Below, piece after piece: positions 46,989-56,866 of a stretch of 64,000 nucleotides of DNA (position 1 is its first letter; every line of letters starts with the position of its first letter). Origin of the DNA: Marisediminitalea oceani (lineage in GTDB: Bacteria; Pseudomonadota; Gammaproteobacteria; Enterobacterales; Alteromonadaceae); the NCBI RefSeq assembly GCF_003731635.1, contig NZ_RCUA01000053.1, forward strand, positions 62,001-126,000, in the 5' to 3' direction. Below the pieces are notes generated by a model. It was not told the DNA's origin and made no database searches. It saw nothing but the letters and a program-made list of their open reading frames with translations. Made by a program: the position numbers and the translations under genes.

Positions 46989-47201
46989 TTATAATGCAAT
47001 CACATTAGAAGCTTGTGGACCTTTCTGGCCCTGTTCAATAATAAATTGAACTTGTTGGCCTTCTGCCAGTGACTTAAAGCCTTCAGAAGCGATAGAACGG
47101 AAATGAACGAAAACGTCTTTGCCGCCGTCATTAGGTGTTAAAAAACCAAAACCTTTATCGTCATTGAACCACTTTACTACGCCGTTTACAGGATCAGACA
47201 T
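46989..47201 (-). CDS. Cold-shock protein (CspA family)
   Basis: 70-residue single-stranded nucleic acid-binding OB-fold protein. RNP1 KGFGFLTP and RNP2 DVFVHFRSI are intact; overall [20 protein letters not shown] is a typical Csp N-terminus. It acts as an RNA chaperone. The paralogue (CspA, CspC/E or CspD type) cannot be fixed from sequence alone, so no symbol is given. A long non-coding stretch upstream may be its leader. Confidence 0.95.
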   Translation of the reverse strand: MSDPVNGVVKWFNDDKGFGFLTPNDGGKDVFVHFRSIASEGFKSLAEGQQVQFIIEQGQKGPQASNVIAL

Positions 47202-47529
47202 AATTGAAACCTTTTTATTAAATATTAAGTGCGATGGCTTACCATCGGTGAAGCTATAGATACGAAGAAAACATTTACCAGTAAAGCAAATGTAAATACA
47301 AGTTCGACTTAATTGAATAAAAAGCAGAAAAAGAGAAGCATAATGCAGTAAGGGATAAAGCTTTAACTTTCTAAAGCCCAGCTAAGGTACGCTAATCCCG
47401 CAGGCAAGTAAAGCAGTTTATTTTTTATTATTAGCCAGTGTCGGTGAGCTCTTCGTTCCAGAACGCTGCGACAGTGGCGGCCACGGCACTATTCTTCAAC
47501 TATTAAGCCGCAAGCCGCCAAACCCACTA
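47202..47529 (-). promoter_or_regulatory. Upstream region of the cold-shock gene
   Basis: About 330 bases without a gene, between csp and the multi-PAS gene, both on the minus strand. It is AT-rich near csp. Cold-shock genes usually have a long structured 5' leader, and this could be one, but I could not identify a cold-box or a clear promoter. Confidence 0.35.
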
Positions 47530-50500
47530 TTAATCTTCATACAGGTGAGAATAAATCACTCTTAACGTACGCTGAAGATTCTGCTTGGCCATAGGCCAGT
47601 AAATAGAAATATTATCAATATTGTCATGGTTACAGTCTGTGCCTAAACGCGACTCCATGTCTTTTAAAGGCGCCGAATTAATAGTACTGATCACACTGAT
47701 TAATCGCCGGGCTCCTATGAGTATAGCCCGATGGTCGTCAGCCATCACTGCGTCATCCATAATCCGCGTAGCCTCTGCGAGCTTATCCATCAGACTGGTC
47801 AACGACGTCGCCATTGAGCTTACCTGATGACTGCTTTGCAGGTAATTCAACAAATCAAACCAGGTATTGGGATCCGGCGGCATCGCCAGGTCGGCAAAGT
47901 CGGGTTTTTCGCGTACCTGCACAGTGCCTTCCTGGGCTTGCTGCAACTCAACCTTCTGTGCTTCTACCAGTGCTTTTTCCTGTTCCGCCAGTTTGGACTC
48001 GCTGTCTTTAAGTTTCGCCTGAGCCTGTTGTAACGCCTTCTCGCGACTTTCGAGCTGTGATTTTCGTTCACTGAGTTCACCTTCCAGCGAGCTGAGCTGT
48101 GCATGTAGATCCGATTGTGACGAATTCTGCTGGGTTAACGACTGTTGAGACGCCGCGTATTCGCGCTGGACCGTTTCCAGTTGCTCGGTAAGCAATTGCT
48201 GCTGCTCCTCAAGCTGCTCGATACTGCTCTGGCTCGATTTCAGGGCTGACTGCTGCTCCTGCACCTGCGCCTGAAGTTTTGCTTCCTGCTCTTCCTGCTG
48301 GGCTAGTTTTGCTTCTAATGCCTGAGCCTGCTCTTTGGAGCGGTTCAGCTCCTGCTGGAGTTTCTGTTCTTCGCTTTGGGTTAAAGAAACCTTTTCTTCG
48401 GCGTCAGCCAGTTCATTCTGCAGCTGCGCCAGGCGTTCCTGCTGGGCCGCTTTTTCCTGCTTATCCTGTTCGGCCTGCTGCTTGATTTCAGCCAGTGCCG
48501 TTTGGGTTGATTGCAGCTGTGACTGTTTAGCCTCGAGCTCTTTTGCCAGTTGTTCGGCATGGGCCTGCATATCGCCTTTCTGCTGGGAAGACATCGCCTC
48601 GAGCATTTCCATCTCATGCTGCAAGTGGTTGATATGACGCGCTTTACCCTCGGCTTCAGCTTGCATTTTCTGATAGGCCATCGCCAGCTCCCGGCGTTCC
48701 TGCTCTGCCTGCTCACTGGCTTTACGCTGGTTAGCCAATTGCTCACGTAATTTTTCCGATGCCTCACTGGAACTGGTCAACTGTGATTGTAAAGCGGCTA
48801 TCTGCCCGCTGACATCACCAATCTGCTTGTCTTTATCTTCGATGGAAGCCTGTAAACCAGCGATTTCTGCCACATAATTTTCAACCGCTTTTTGTTGCTC
48901 GGCCTGTTGTTGCTCAAGGCGCAATGTCTTTTGCTGACTCTGCTCCAGTTGCTGTTGTGCCTCGCAATATTTACGTTCGCTGTATTGCAGCGCGTCGGCT
49001 ATCTGGTTGCGTTGTTTTTCCAGACTGCCCACTTTCATACTGGAGCGTTCAAGCTGCGCCTCAAGCGCAGCATTAGCCTGCTGACTTTGTTCCAGCATTT
49101 CACGGTTTTGGGTGTAATCAGACTTCAGACTGGCCAGATGCTCGCTGATATCTTTATGGGCCTGCTGTAGCTCTGAGATGGTTTCAATTTTTTCTGACAG
49201 GGTAACTTCGGCACCCTGTAATTTAAGTTCGGCCTGCGCCAGCGTTTGCTCCGTTTCTACCAGGGCTTCCTGCTGTTGCGCCAATTGATGCTGGCTACTG
49301 GCCAGCAGCTGTTGTTTAGCCTCAACTTCCAGCTCTGCCGCTTGGCGTAATTTAACCGCCTCAGTACGGGCCGCTTTGGCATGTTCAATGGCACGCAAGT
49401 CAATCCAGATACAAATGATGCCCTGTAATTTAGCGTCTCTCAGAATAGGAATAAGCGTAAGCTCGCAGGGTAACACGCGCTGCTGATACTGGTGTTGCCA
49501 GCTTAGGGTAACCACCTGACCGCGGCTACCAACGGTTTCCAGCTTTTGCGCGAGGGTTTCTGTATTGGTTGTTGCGCCATGCAGCTCGGGGGCCGTTAAC
49601 TGCAGGCCCAGCATTTCTTCTTCATCCTGAATACCGAAGAAAGCACAGGCAGCAGAATTAAACTGCGTAAAGCAATCATTGGTTAGCAGTGCTACCGGCA
49701 CACTGGCGTACTTCACCAGACGCTCAAAGCGACTGGTGAGGTAATCCTGCTCTTCACGGCTACCAACCCAGCACACATATTCTTCAGGGATCTCACTGAT
49801 TTTGTTGGCGTGCAGGGTTGTCGAAAAGGTTTTGTTGGTACCGCATTTTAAGCGGGCCGGAAACTCTCGAGCCTGATCGTGTCTGTCCAGTCGCTGGGTT
49901 AACTTATCGGTTTCCGCTTGATCCGAGAACAATTGATAAAATGACTGTGACATGAGTTGCTGGCTGTTCATGTCCAGCTGACGGCAGAGGGTTTGGTTAA
50001 CTTCTTTAATATCGCCTTCGCGATTAAACACCGCGATACCCATTGGTGAATGGTCGGTAAACATACTCAGGCGATCTTTGGCTTCGGTCACATCATGGGT
50101 CAGGGCTTCCACTTCGGTATGATCCTCGATAATCCCCATAGCAGCGCCCGACTCTCCTGCCAGTGCCTGCAATACCACTTGCAAAGACAGGCGTTGCCCG
50201 TCGTCTCTTTCTACTGTTATAGCCTGACGACTGGTCGTCATTTTATCCCGGGTTTGATGGAGAGCCTTAAAGGCTTCATCAAACAGCTTGAGTTCGCTAA
50301 CCGGTTTACCCTTAATGTACATTAAGTCGGTTTTAAACAAACTCAGAAATGCGCGGTTGGCGTCGACAAATTTGCGCTCAGCATCGAGTAAATAGACCGG
50401 CTGTGTAGCAGTGGATACCAGTGCATTAAAACGCTGTATTGCCACGTCACGCTCTGTTTTGGCGCGGGTTATCTCCCGGCAATCCGCTACCGACATATGC

Positions 50501-51405
50501 GCAACAGGTGAATCAGACTCACCGGTATGCTCTGCCAGAGCACCACATAACGTAACGGGTATAAGGCTGTCATCTTTTGCCCGCAAAGACGTACTGACCT
50601 CAAGCAATTCGCCGCTCGCCAGACGCTCCAGCGCGCCACTGAGCATTTGCTGATCGCGAGAGTCTACGCGCTGCATAAACTCTTGCATCGACAGCTCGCC
50701 GGGCTCAATACCGAGCCAGCCGGCTAAACTTTCATTTACTTTAAGCTGTTGCGCGGCCAGCTTAATTTTCGCCAGGCCCAGTTTCTGACCATCGAATAGT
50801 CCGCTGACATGGTCAAGCATGGCGGCAGAATCATCCAGGCGCTGTTGGTAATCCTGCACATCCTCAACAATGATCATCATATGCGCTTCTGCCGCCTGAC
50901 TGAGAGCAGGATTGATACGCAACCGGTATGCCCTCTCCCGCTGACTTAGCACACACTGAATAGCCACCTCCCGGCTGGCGCCGCGGGCCTGACTAAATGA
51001 TTGTTGTGCTTCGACCGGCAGCAAGTCTGCCAGCCCTTTTCCTTTCACGCTATCAGCGTTGTGGCTTAGTAAGTATGCCCCTGTACGATTCGCATAAGTC
51101 ACCGTTAATGCTTCATCAACCAGAATCACCCCTACACTCACTGCATTTAAGCGCTCCTGCTGCACCGTGAGCAGTGAGTTGGCTTTATTCAGCTTCTGGT
51201 TAAGTCGGCTTCGCTTGAAAGCGCCAAATAAAATCGTCACTAGCAACAAGCCTGCGCAGGCAATAGTGGCATAGGCTAGTAAGTTCAACTGGTCAGGAGA
51301 TAAGGACTGCAGGGAAGACGGAACGGCATAAACATTGGATGTCACAGCACTGAGCAGGAACAATCCTTTGTTGTGAAGATAATTTCTCTGGCAACAAGCG
51401 CTCAT
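47530..51405 (-). CDS. Membrane-anchored multi-PAS protein with long coiled coil
   Basis: 1291 residues. A signal-like N-terminus and a transmembrane helix (~40-62, LLAYATIACAGLLLVTILFG) are followed by about five PAS-like modules to residue ~680 (for example GVILVDEALTVTYANRTG, QPVYLLDAERKFVDANRAF, GIAVFNREGDIKEVNQTL, VPVALLTNDCFTQFNSAAC). Residues ~690-1170 are a Gln/Glu/Ala/Leu-rich coiled coil. The last ~115 residues look like a degenerate HPt helical bundle (ILIGARRLISVISTINSAPL) lacking the phospho-acceptor His. No kinase, cyclase or methyl-accepting domain is seen, so it may be a scaffold or polar sensor. Gene function unknown. Confidence 0.78.
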   Translation of the reverse strand: MSACCQRNYLHNKGLFLLSAVTSNVYAVPSSLQSLSPDQLNLLAYATIACAGLLLVTILFGAFKRSRLNQKLNKANSLLTVQQERLNAVSVGVILVDEALTVTYANRTGAYLLSHNADSVKGKGLADLLPVEAQQSFSQARGASREVAIQCVLSQRERAYRLRINPALSQAAEAHMMIIVEDVQDYQQRLDDSAAMLDHVSGLFDGQKLGLAKIKLAAQQLKVNESLAGWLGIEPGELSMQEFMQRVDSRDQQMLSGALERLASGELLEVSTSLRAKDDSLIPVTLCGALAEHTGESDSPVAHMSVADCREITRAKTERDVAIQRFNALVSTATQPVYLLDAERKFVDANRAFLSLFKTDLMYIKGKPVSELKLFDEAFKALHQTRDKMTTSRQAITVERDDGQRLSLQVVLQALAGESGAAMGIIEDHTEVEALTHDVTEAKDRLSMFTDHSPMGIAVFNREGDIKEVNQTLCRQLDMNSQQLMSQSFYQLFSDQAETDKLTQRLDRHDQAREFPARLKCGTNKTFSTTLHANKISEIPEEYVCWVGSREEQDYLTSRFERLVKYASVPVALLTNDCFTQFNSAACAFFGIQDEEEMLGLQLTAPELHGATTNTETLAQKLETVGSRGQVVTLSWQHQYQQRVLPCELTLIPILRDAKLQGIICIWIDLRAIEHAKAARTEAVKLRQAAELEVEAKQQLLASSQHQLAQQQEALVETEQTLAQAELKLQGAEVTLSEKIETISELQQAHKDISEHLASLKSDYTQNREMLEQSQQANAALEAQLERSSMKVGSLEKQRNQIADALQYSERKYCEAQQQLEQSQQKTLRLEQQQAEQQKAVENYVAEIAGLQASIEDKDKQIGDVSGQIAALQSQLTSSSEASEKLREQLANQRKASEQAEQERRELAMAYQKMQAEAEGKARHINHLQHEMEMLEAMSSQQKGDMQAHAEQLAKELEAKQSQLQSTQTALAEIKQQAEQDKQEKAAQQERLAQLQNELADAEEKVSLTQSEEQKLQQELNRSKEQAQALEAKLAQQEEQEAKLQAQVQEQQSALKSSQSSIEQLEEQQQLLTEQLETVQREYAASQQSLTQQNSSQSDLHAQLSSLEGELSERKSQLESREKALQQAQAKLKDSESKLAEQEKALVEAQKVELQQAQEGTVQVREKPDFADLAMPPDPNTWFDLLNYLQSSHQVSSMATSLTSLMDKLAEATRIMDDAVMADDHRAILIGARRLISVISTINSAPLKDMESRLGTDCNHDNIDNISIYWPMAKQNLQRTLRVIYSHLYED

Positions 51406-51715
51406 AATCTACATTCGACAACGTGATTAGGGTAAAGATTAAACTATACGCCAGATTTACCAGGTTGCTATGTACGATTCTTTAAACACGTTTAATTTTG
51501 TATACGTGAAAAATATTAAGCCGTGTATTTTCAGGCACCTGACATTTGCCCAGTGATGAAAGGTATAAATAGGCATTGATATAGCCGGGTTTATTTAACT
51601 ACACCACAAATGTTACCTTGCTACAGCTTCTTGAAGAAATTTTTTTATAGCATTATCAGCATCTTGGCTTATTAATCATGGGAATTGCGCTAAGTAGCAT
51701 TTATCTCACCTAAAA

Positions 51716-51754
51716 TACTGTATATATTTACACATACTGTATATTCATCTAGTC
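51716..51754 (+). promoter_or_regulatory. Tandem LexA boxes upstream of recN
   Basis: Box 1, TACTGTATATATTTACACAT (51716-51735), matches 16 of 20 positions of the SOS consensus; box 2 begins at 51735 with TACTGTATATTC and matches 15. They lie 17-55 bases before the recN ATG. The rest of the 365-base gap (51406-51770) shows no gene. Confidence 0.78.
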
Positions 51755-51770
51755 AAACTGTGAGGCATTT

Positions 51771-53456
51771 ATGTTATCGCATTTATCGGTTAAAAACTTC
51801 GCTGTAGTGAAAGAAATCAACATTGCCTTTGAGAACGGCATGACAGCGATGACCGGTGAGACCGGTGCTGGTAAATCCATTGCTATCGACGCGCTCAGCT
51901 TATGTCTTGGTGAGCGTGCCGATGCATCGGCAGTAAGAAAAGGCGCTGATAAGGCAGAGATCATAGCGTATTTTTCGCTGCTCGACGCGCCGCTGGCGAG
52001 AGCCTGGCTGGATGAAAATGACCTTGTACTGGATGACGATCCCAACACCTGCTTTATTCGTCGGCTGATTTCTAAAGAAGGCCGTTCAAAGGCGTTCATT
52101 AATGGCGTACCGGTTGCGCTTCAGCAACTAAAACAGTTGGGGCAGTTTTTACTGGCGATCCACGGGCAGAATACTCACCTGCAGTTATTAAAAGACGACG
52201 TACAACGCAAACTGCTGGATGATTTTGCCGAACACGGCCCGTTACTCTCTGCGACGGCATCGGCATATAAGCATTGGCAACAACTGGCAAAAGAACTAAG
52301 CGCTCTGGAACAGGCTGCCCAGCAACGTGCCGACAGAGAGCAATTGTTAAGCTATCAGGTAGCTGAGCTGGACGAGTTTGCCCTGGCTGAAGGCGAGTTC
52401 GGTGAGCTTGAAGCTGAACACAAACGCCTGAGCAATGGCCAGACCCTGCTCGAGGAAGCGCAAAAGAGCTTTTATCATTTATATGAAGCCGACGAATTTA
52501 ACGCGTTGTCGGCTATTCAGACCAGCATTGATAAACTCAGTAATCTGGAGGATCACGACCCGGCATTAACCCCCATCGTGGCGATGCTTAACGAAGCTGC
52601 CATTCAGGTGGAAGAATCGGCGAATGAGCTACGCAGTTATTGTGATCAACTGGAAATCGATCCAATGCGTTTGCAGCAGGTTGAAAAGCGCTTTGCCCAG
52701 GCCATGGAACTGGCCCGAAAGCACCAGGTAATGCCCGAAGCACTGTACGAGCATCACCAGCAACTGGCTGAAGAACTGGCCGGTCTTAGTGCTGATACGG
52801 AAAGACTGACAGCCCTGCAGGAAGAGCTGGAAAGCAGCCATGCTGAGTATATTGCCGCCAGCGAAAAACTCTCACAAAGCCGCTGTAATGCAGCAGGAAA
52901 GTTAGCCGGAATGGTTGAGACACAAATCCGCACCTTAAATATGCCCCACGCAGAATTCTTCATTGATGTGATCTACGGCGAACAGGCACGTCCCTCTGCA
53001 GTGGGTATGGATACCGTGGTCATGAAAGTAGCGACGAACCCGGGGCAACCGCAGGATCGACTGGATAAAGTGGTATCTGGCGGGGAATTATCCAGAATTG
53101 GCCTGGCTTTACAGGTGATCAGCCGTGATACCAGTCTGACCCCCACGATGATTTTTGACGAAGTGGATACCGGTATCAGCGGCCCCACGGCTTCGATAGT
53201 AGGTCAATTATTACGCCGTCTCGGTAAGGAAAATCAGGTCATGTGTGTTACCCACCTGCCGCAGGTAGCGGCGCAGGCGCATAATCAGCTGTTTGTGACC
53301 AAAACAACCGAAAACAGCGAAACCCAAACCCATATTTTAGCGCTTACTGAACAAGCCAGAATTGATGAGCTGGCACGTTTACTGGCGGGTGATAAAATTA
53401 CCCCCAATGCGCTGGCTAATGCCAAAGAATTACTTGATAATGCTCTAGCGAACTAA
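51771..53456 (+). CDS. recN: DNA repair protein RecN
   Basis: SMC-like ATPase for double-strand break repair, 561 residues (E. coli 553). Walker A GETGAGKSIAIDAL near residue 30, a central coiled coil (~150-370), the signature KVVSGGELSRIGLALQVI and Walker B TMIFDEVDTGISGPTA in the C-terminal half. GAGG precedes the ATG. Two LexA boxes lie upstream, as in E. coli where recN is strongly SOS-induced. Confidence 0.97.
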   Translation: MLSHLSVKNFAVVKEINIAFENGMTAMTGETGAGKSIAIDALSLCLGERADASAVRKGADKAEIIAYFSLLDAPLARAWLDENDLVLDDDPNTCFIRRLISKEGRSKAFINGVPVALQQLKQLGQFLLAIHGQNTHLQLLKDDVQRKLLDDFAEHGPLLSATASAYKHWQQLAKELSALEQAAQQRADREQLLSYQVAELDEFALAEGEFGELEAEHKRLSNGQTLLEEAQKSFYHLYEADEFNALSAIQTSIDKLSNLEDHDPALTPIVAMLNEAAIQVEESANELRSYCDQLEIDPMRLQQVEKRFAQAMELARKHQVMPEALYEHHQQLAEELAGLSADTERLTALQEELESSHAEYIAASEKLSQSRCNAAGKLAGMVETQIRTLNMPHAEFFIDVIYGEQARPSAVGMDTVVMKVATNPGQPQDRLDKVVSGGELSRIGLALQVISRDTSLTPTMIFDEVDTGISGPTASIVGQLLRRLGKENQVMCVTHLPQVAAQAHNQLFVTKTTENSETQTHILALTEQARIDELARLLAGDKITPNALANAKELLDNALAN

Positions 53457-53612
53457 ATTGCAATTCATTGGTCAAAGTTGACGTGCCGGTGTTGAGCGAT
53501 TAGCATGCTCGGCACCGATAGCGTCTGCAATGACTGTCCAACGCGCCTAACAGCCTGGCATGCAGACCAAATAATAACGAATACTTACTGTAATAATTGG
53601 ATTTATCTGTTA

Positions 53613-53969
53613 ATGAAGCTGTCTCACCTGATTGTTGTGCTTTCACTTACTTTTTTATCAACTGCATGTTCTAACTGGATTTACCGGATAGATATTCCTC
53701 AGGGTAACTTTTTGGACGAGCAGGACGTAAAAAAACTGCGCATCGGAATGACAAAAGAACAGGTTGAGTTTGTTCTGGGCCGCCCAATCCTCAAAGACGC
53801 CTTCGATAAAGACACCTGGTATTACTACTATGAAATGAAGCGTGGTATGGAAAAACGCGGCGAAGACTTCGAAAAAAGCCTGATTATTACTTTTAAAGAC
53901 GACCGTGTAGAAACCGTAGACAGCGACTTTGAACTGTCGGAAGATTTCAATACGCCGCTTGAGCAGTAA
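53613..53969 (+). CDS. bamE: Outer-membrane assembly lipoprotein BamE (SmpA)
   Basis: 118-residue lipoprotein of the BAM complex that inserts outer-membrane proteins. From ATG 53613 it has a lipoprotein signal (HLIVVLSLTFLSTAC, lipobox ending at Cys) and the SmpA/OmlA domain with LRIGMTKEQVEFVLGRPILKD and DTWYYYYE. The open frame extends 36 codons upstream but the signal peptide fixes the start. Position after recN is conserved in gammaproteobacteria. Confidence 0.93.
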   Translation: MKLSHLIVVLSLTFLSTACSNWIYRIDIPQGNFLDEQDVKKLRIGMTKEQVEFVLGRPILKDAFDKDTWYYYYEMKRGMEKRGEDFEKSLIITFKDDRVETVDSDFELSEDFNTPLEQ

Positions 53970-53982
53970 CGCCATTCAGTAT

Positions 53983-54011
53983 GGCTTGCTTCCCGAAATA
54001 CTGAGCAAGCC
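53983..54011 (+). terminator. Hairpin after bamE
   Basis: Stem GGCTTGCT / AGCAAGCC with a 13-base loop, without an immediate T-tract; a weak terminator candidate. Confidence 0.4.
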
Positions 54012-54163
54012 ATTATCCGCTTCTTGTTTTGTCAAATAATCCCTCCCCCACTTTGCTTGCCTTTTACCGCTTCAGACATATTTTGAAATTATTTTAAAGT
54101 ACGCCCATTACCCCCCTCGTGCTAAGGTTGGCCGGTCTTTAATTTATTCTGATCAAGTGCATT

Positions 54164-54835
54164 ATGAAAAATCGTTTAATGAACAAGCTTCGCCTGGCTC
54201 CCTTGTGTTTCGTGATGGGTACGGCGCTTTCTGGTTGTGTTATCAATGTCGGCGGTCACAGCTCTTCCGACTATGATGGCAATGTAAACCGGGTATTTGG
54301 CAGCATCAGTGTGTCGGAAAATCGACAGGTAGGTTCACTGACTACGGTAAATGGTGGCATTACCCTCAGCGATAATGTTAAAGCGGATGAACTAACCACC
54401 GTCAATGGTGGTGTTACCGTAGGCAATTTTTGTGAAATTGACGGGATTACCGTGGTGAACGGTGATATTGAAGCCGGTCAGCAACTGGTTTCAGGTGACA
54501 GTATCGAGTCGGTTAATGGTGATATCATCCTGGGTTTCGGTGCTAAAGTTGACGGCAGCCTGATTACCGTAAATGGAGACATTGAAGCCGCCGACCTCAC
54601 TCTCACAGACAACATCGAAACGGTTAACGGTGACATCCGTATTAGTGGTAATAGTGTTATCGACGGCGATATCATTTATGACGATCCGGAAAATAATGAC
54701 AACCCTTCAACTCCGACATTATCGATTGCTGATACCGTCCGGTTAAACGGTGAGATTATTTTAGAACGTGATGTTAAGCTTGAAATTCCGGACACTATGA
54801 CATCAAAAGTCCGCTACAAGAGCTCGGCAATGTAA
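54164..54835 (+). CDS. Lipoprotein with VNG-repeat beta-solenoid
   Basis: 223 residues with a lipoprotein signal (FVMGTALSGC, lipidated Cys). The mature part is a series of ~18-22-residue repeats centred on TVNGGI or VNGDI (LTTVNGGITL, LTTVNGGVTV, ITVVNGDIEA, IESVNGDIIL, LITVNGDIEA, IETVNGDIRI), which should stack as a right- or left-handed beta-solenoid, resembling bactofilin/DUF4097-like adhesin folds. The function is not known. TAATG overlap couples it to the glutathione peroxidase gene downstream, suggesting an envelope or oxidative-stress role (inference). Confidence 0.8.
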   Translation: MKNRLMNKLRLAPLCFVMGTALSGCVINVGGHSSSDYDGNVNRVFGSISVSENRQVGSLTTVNGGITLSDNVKADELTTVNGGVTVGNFCEIDGITVVNGDIEAGQQLVSGDSIESVNGDIILGFGAKVDGSLITVNGDIEAADLTLTDNIETVNGDIRISGNSVIDGDIIYDDPENNDNPSTPTLSIADTVRLNGEIILERDVKLEIPDTMTSKVRYKSSAM

Positions 54836-55320
54836 TGCAACAATTCTCAGATTTAACCGTTCAGAATAGTCATGGTGACGATATTGCCATGCAGGCCTTT
54901 GACAACAAAGTACTGCTTATCGTCAACACAGCCAGTAAATGCGGCTTTACGCCTCAGTACAAAGGGCTGGAAGCGTTACATCAGCAATATGCAGATAACG
55001 GGCTGGTCGTATTAGGCTTTCCCTGCAATCAGTTCGGTCAGCAGGAGCCCGGCGACGATGCCAGCATCCAGTCTTTTTGCAGCCTCAATTACAGCGTTAC
55101 TTTTCCGGTAATGAAGAAAATTGAGGTGAATGGCTCCGCAGCCAGTCCGTTATATAAATACCTGAAAGCCCAGGCACCAGGCCTGTTTGGCACCAAGGCT
55201 ATAAAATGGAATTTCACTAAATTCCTGATCAGTAAAGACCGTGCCACGATCTCACGGTTTGGTCCGCAAACCAGTCCGGAATCAATTCAGCAGGAAATAG
55301 AAAGATTACTGGCGCAATAA
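54835..55320 (+). CDS. Glutathione peroxidase-family thiol peroxidase
   Basis: 161 residues. Reduces hydroperoxides using a peroxidatic Cys (not selenocysteine) in NTASKCGFTPQYKGLE; the other family signatures FPCNQFGQQEPG (with Gln) and KWNFTKFL (with Trp-Asn) are present, completing the Cys-Gln-Trp-Asn catalytic set. A second Cys in SFCSLNYSV could resolve the oxidised form with thioredoxin. BtuE-type. It starts inside the stop codon of the upstream lipoprotein gene. Confidence 0.92.
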   Translation: MQQFSDLTVQNSHGDDIAMQAFDNKVLLIVNTASKCGFTPQYKGLEALHQQYADNGLVVLGFPCNQFGQQEPGDDASIQSFCSLNYSVTFPVMKKIEVNGSAASPLYKYLKAQAPGLFGTKAIKWNFTKFLISKDRATISRFGPQTSPESIQQEIERLLAQ

Positions 55321-55357
55321 GGCTAACCGCTGCATGTATTGCACACAGGGTTAGCCT
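55320..55357. terminator. Hairpin between convergent peroxidase gene and rluB
   Basis: Stem AGGCTAACC / GGTTAGCCT (one arm starting in the peroxidase stop codon) with a ~20-base loop that has its own TGCA inverted repeat. No clear T-tract; a bidirectional terminator is possible. Confidence 0.5.
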
Positions 55358-55367
55358 GACCTAATGA

Positions 55368-56237
55368 TTAAAACTGACGGCGTTGGTGAACCCGCTCTTT
55401 ACGGATCTTGTGTTTTTTAACTGAACGACGCATGCGACTCAGGCGAGCATGGTCAAGCTTGGTCTGACGTTCATCAACCATGCTTTCATCTTCAGCCGGT
55501 AGCTGAACGATATGGCGCAACGCATTCACTTCACTCAGGGGTAACTCAACCCATGCTCCCTGGGGTAAGCGTTTCTGCAGTTCAACTGGCCCGTAACGAA
55601 CGCGAATCAACCGGCTCACCTGACAATCCTGAGATTCCCATAAACGTCGAACTTCACGGTTACGCCCTTCTTCGAGGGTAACGTTAAACCAGTTATTCAT
55701 GCTTTCATCATCAGTGGATGGCCGAGGTTTAATGGTATTAAACTTGGCCATACCATCTTCCAGCATTACGCCTTTTTTCAGGATCTGGAGCGATTTCGCT
55801 GACACATCGCCAAAGATACGAACGGCATACTCACGTTCAACTTTGCAGCGTGGGTGCATAAGGCGATTGGCCATTTCACCATCGTTGGTAAACAGCAGTA
55901 AACCGCTGGTGTTTATATCCAGTCGGCCCACGGCAATCCAGCGTCCCTGGCTTATTGCTGGCAGTCGATCGAAAACGGTACTTCGGCCTTCTGGATCAAT
56001 TCTGGTGCACAGCTCGCCTTCCGGCTTATTGTACATCAGTACGCGGCATACTGGCTCTTCATTACTGCGCGACAAAATGTGGCCGTCTACGCGAATTTGC
56101 GCTGTTGCATCAACCCGATCGCCAAGCTTTGCCACGGTGCCATCCACCGATATACGGCCCTGCTCAATCCAGCGCTCCATTTCACGGCGTGAACCTATGC
56201 CATGGTTGGCAAGTACCTTCTGTAATTTCTCTGTCAT
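55368..56237 (-). CDS. rluB: 23S rRNA pseudouridine synthase RluB
   Basis: Converts U2605 of 23S rRNA to pseudouridine. 289 residues: N-terminal S4 RNA-binding domain ([24 protein letters not shown]), catalytic domain with [17 protein letters not shown] (catalytic Asp), and a basic C-terminal tail ending [11 protein letters not shown]. It overlaps the scpB stop by one base (TAATG), making it the last gene of the rnm-yciO-scpA-scpB-rluB series. Confidence 0.95.
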   Translation of the reverse strand: MTEKLQKVLANHGIGSRREMERWIEQGRISVDGTVAKLGDRVDATAQIRVDGHILSRSNEEPVCRVLMYNKPEGELCTRIDPEGRSTVFDRLPAISQGRWIAVGRLDINTSGLLLFTNDGEMANRLMHPRCKVEREYAVRIFGDVSAKSLQILKKGVMLEDGMAKFNTIKPRPSTDDESMNNWFNVTLEEGRNREVRRLWESQDCQVSRLIRVRYGPVELQKRLPQGAWVELPLSEVNALRHIVQLPAEDESMVDERQTKLDHARLSRMRRSVKKHKIRKERVHQRRQF

Positions 56238-56866
56238 TAGTGTATTGACTCTTTTTGGTTGTCGCTATCACCTTCAGCCTGCGACCCTGTGTCGTCATGC
56301 AATACATGCGTCACGTTTTGAGTGGCATCAAGCGAGGCCATAAACTCCTCGGCATTGGGTAAGTCACTGAGTGACTTCAGCGAAAAATAATCTAAAAATT
56401 GTTTAGTCGTAGCATACAGCGCTGGCCGACCGGGTACTTCCTTGTGGCCTATCACTTTTATCCACTCACGTTCAGTAAGCGTTTTAATAATGTTGCTGCT
56501 AACCGCCACACCACGCACCTGCTCTATCTCTCCCCGGGTTATGGGTTGTCGATAGGCAATCAGTGCCAGCGTTTCTAACATTGCCCGGGAATATTTGGGA
56601 CTGGTTTCCTGCCACAGACGACTCAGCCAGGGGCTAAGGCTATCCAGTGACTGAAACCGATAACCACTGGCCACCTCAACCAGTTGAATACCGCGCGGGC
56701 GATAGTCCAGCTGCAGGGCGTTCAGCGCTGATTGTATCGCTTTATCACTGACGGTGAAATCGGCCAGTACAGTATTTTTTAATTTATCTACGGAAACCGG
56801 TTGATCCGAAACAAAGATAGTTGCCTCGATAAGCTGTTTAAGCTGCTCACTGTTGATTTTTTTCAT
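56237..56866 (-). CDS. scpB: Segregation and condensation protein B
   Basis: Winged-helix partner (kite protein) of ScpA and SMC in chromosome condensation. 209 residues with [44 protein letters not shown] and [20 protein letters not shown], all typical of ScpB. The ATG overlaps the scpA stop by four bases. No smc gene is present in the window. Confidence 0.95.
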   Translation of the reverse strand: MKKINSEQLKQLIEATIFVSDQPVSVDKLKNTVLADFTVSDKAIQSALNALQLDYRPRGIQLVEVASGYRFQSLDSLSPWLSRLWQETSPKYSRAMLETLALIAYRQPITRGEIEQVRGVAVSSNIIKTLTEREWIKVIGHKEVPGRPALYATTKQFLDYFSLKSLSDLPNAEEFMASLDATQNVTHVLHDDTGSQAEGDSDNQKESIH

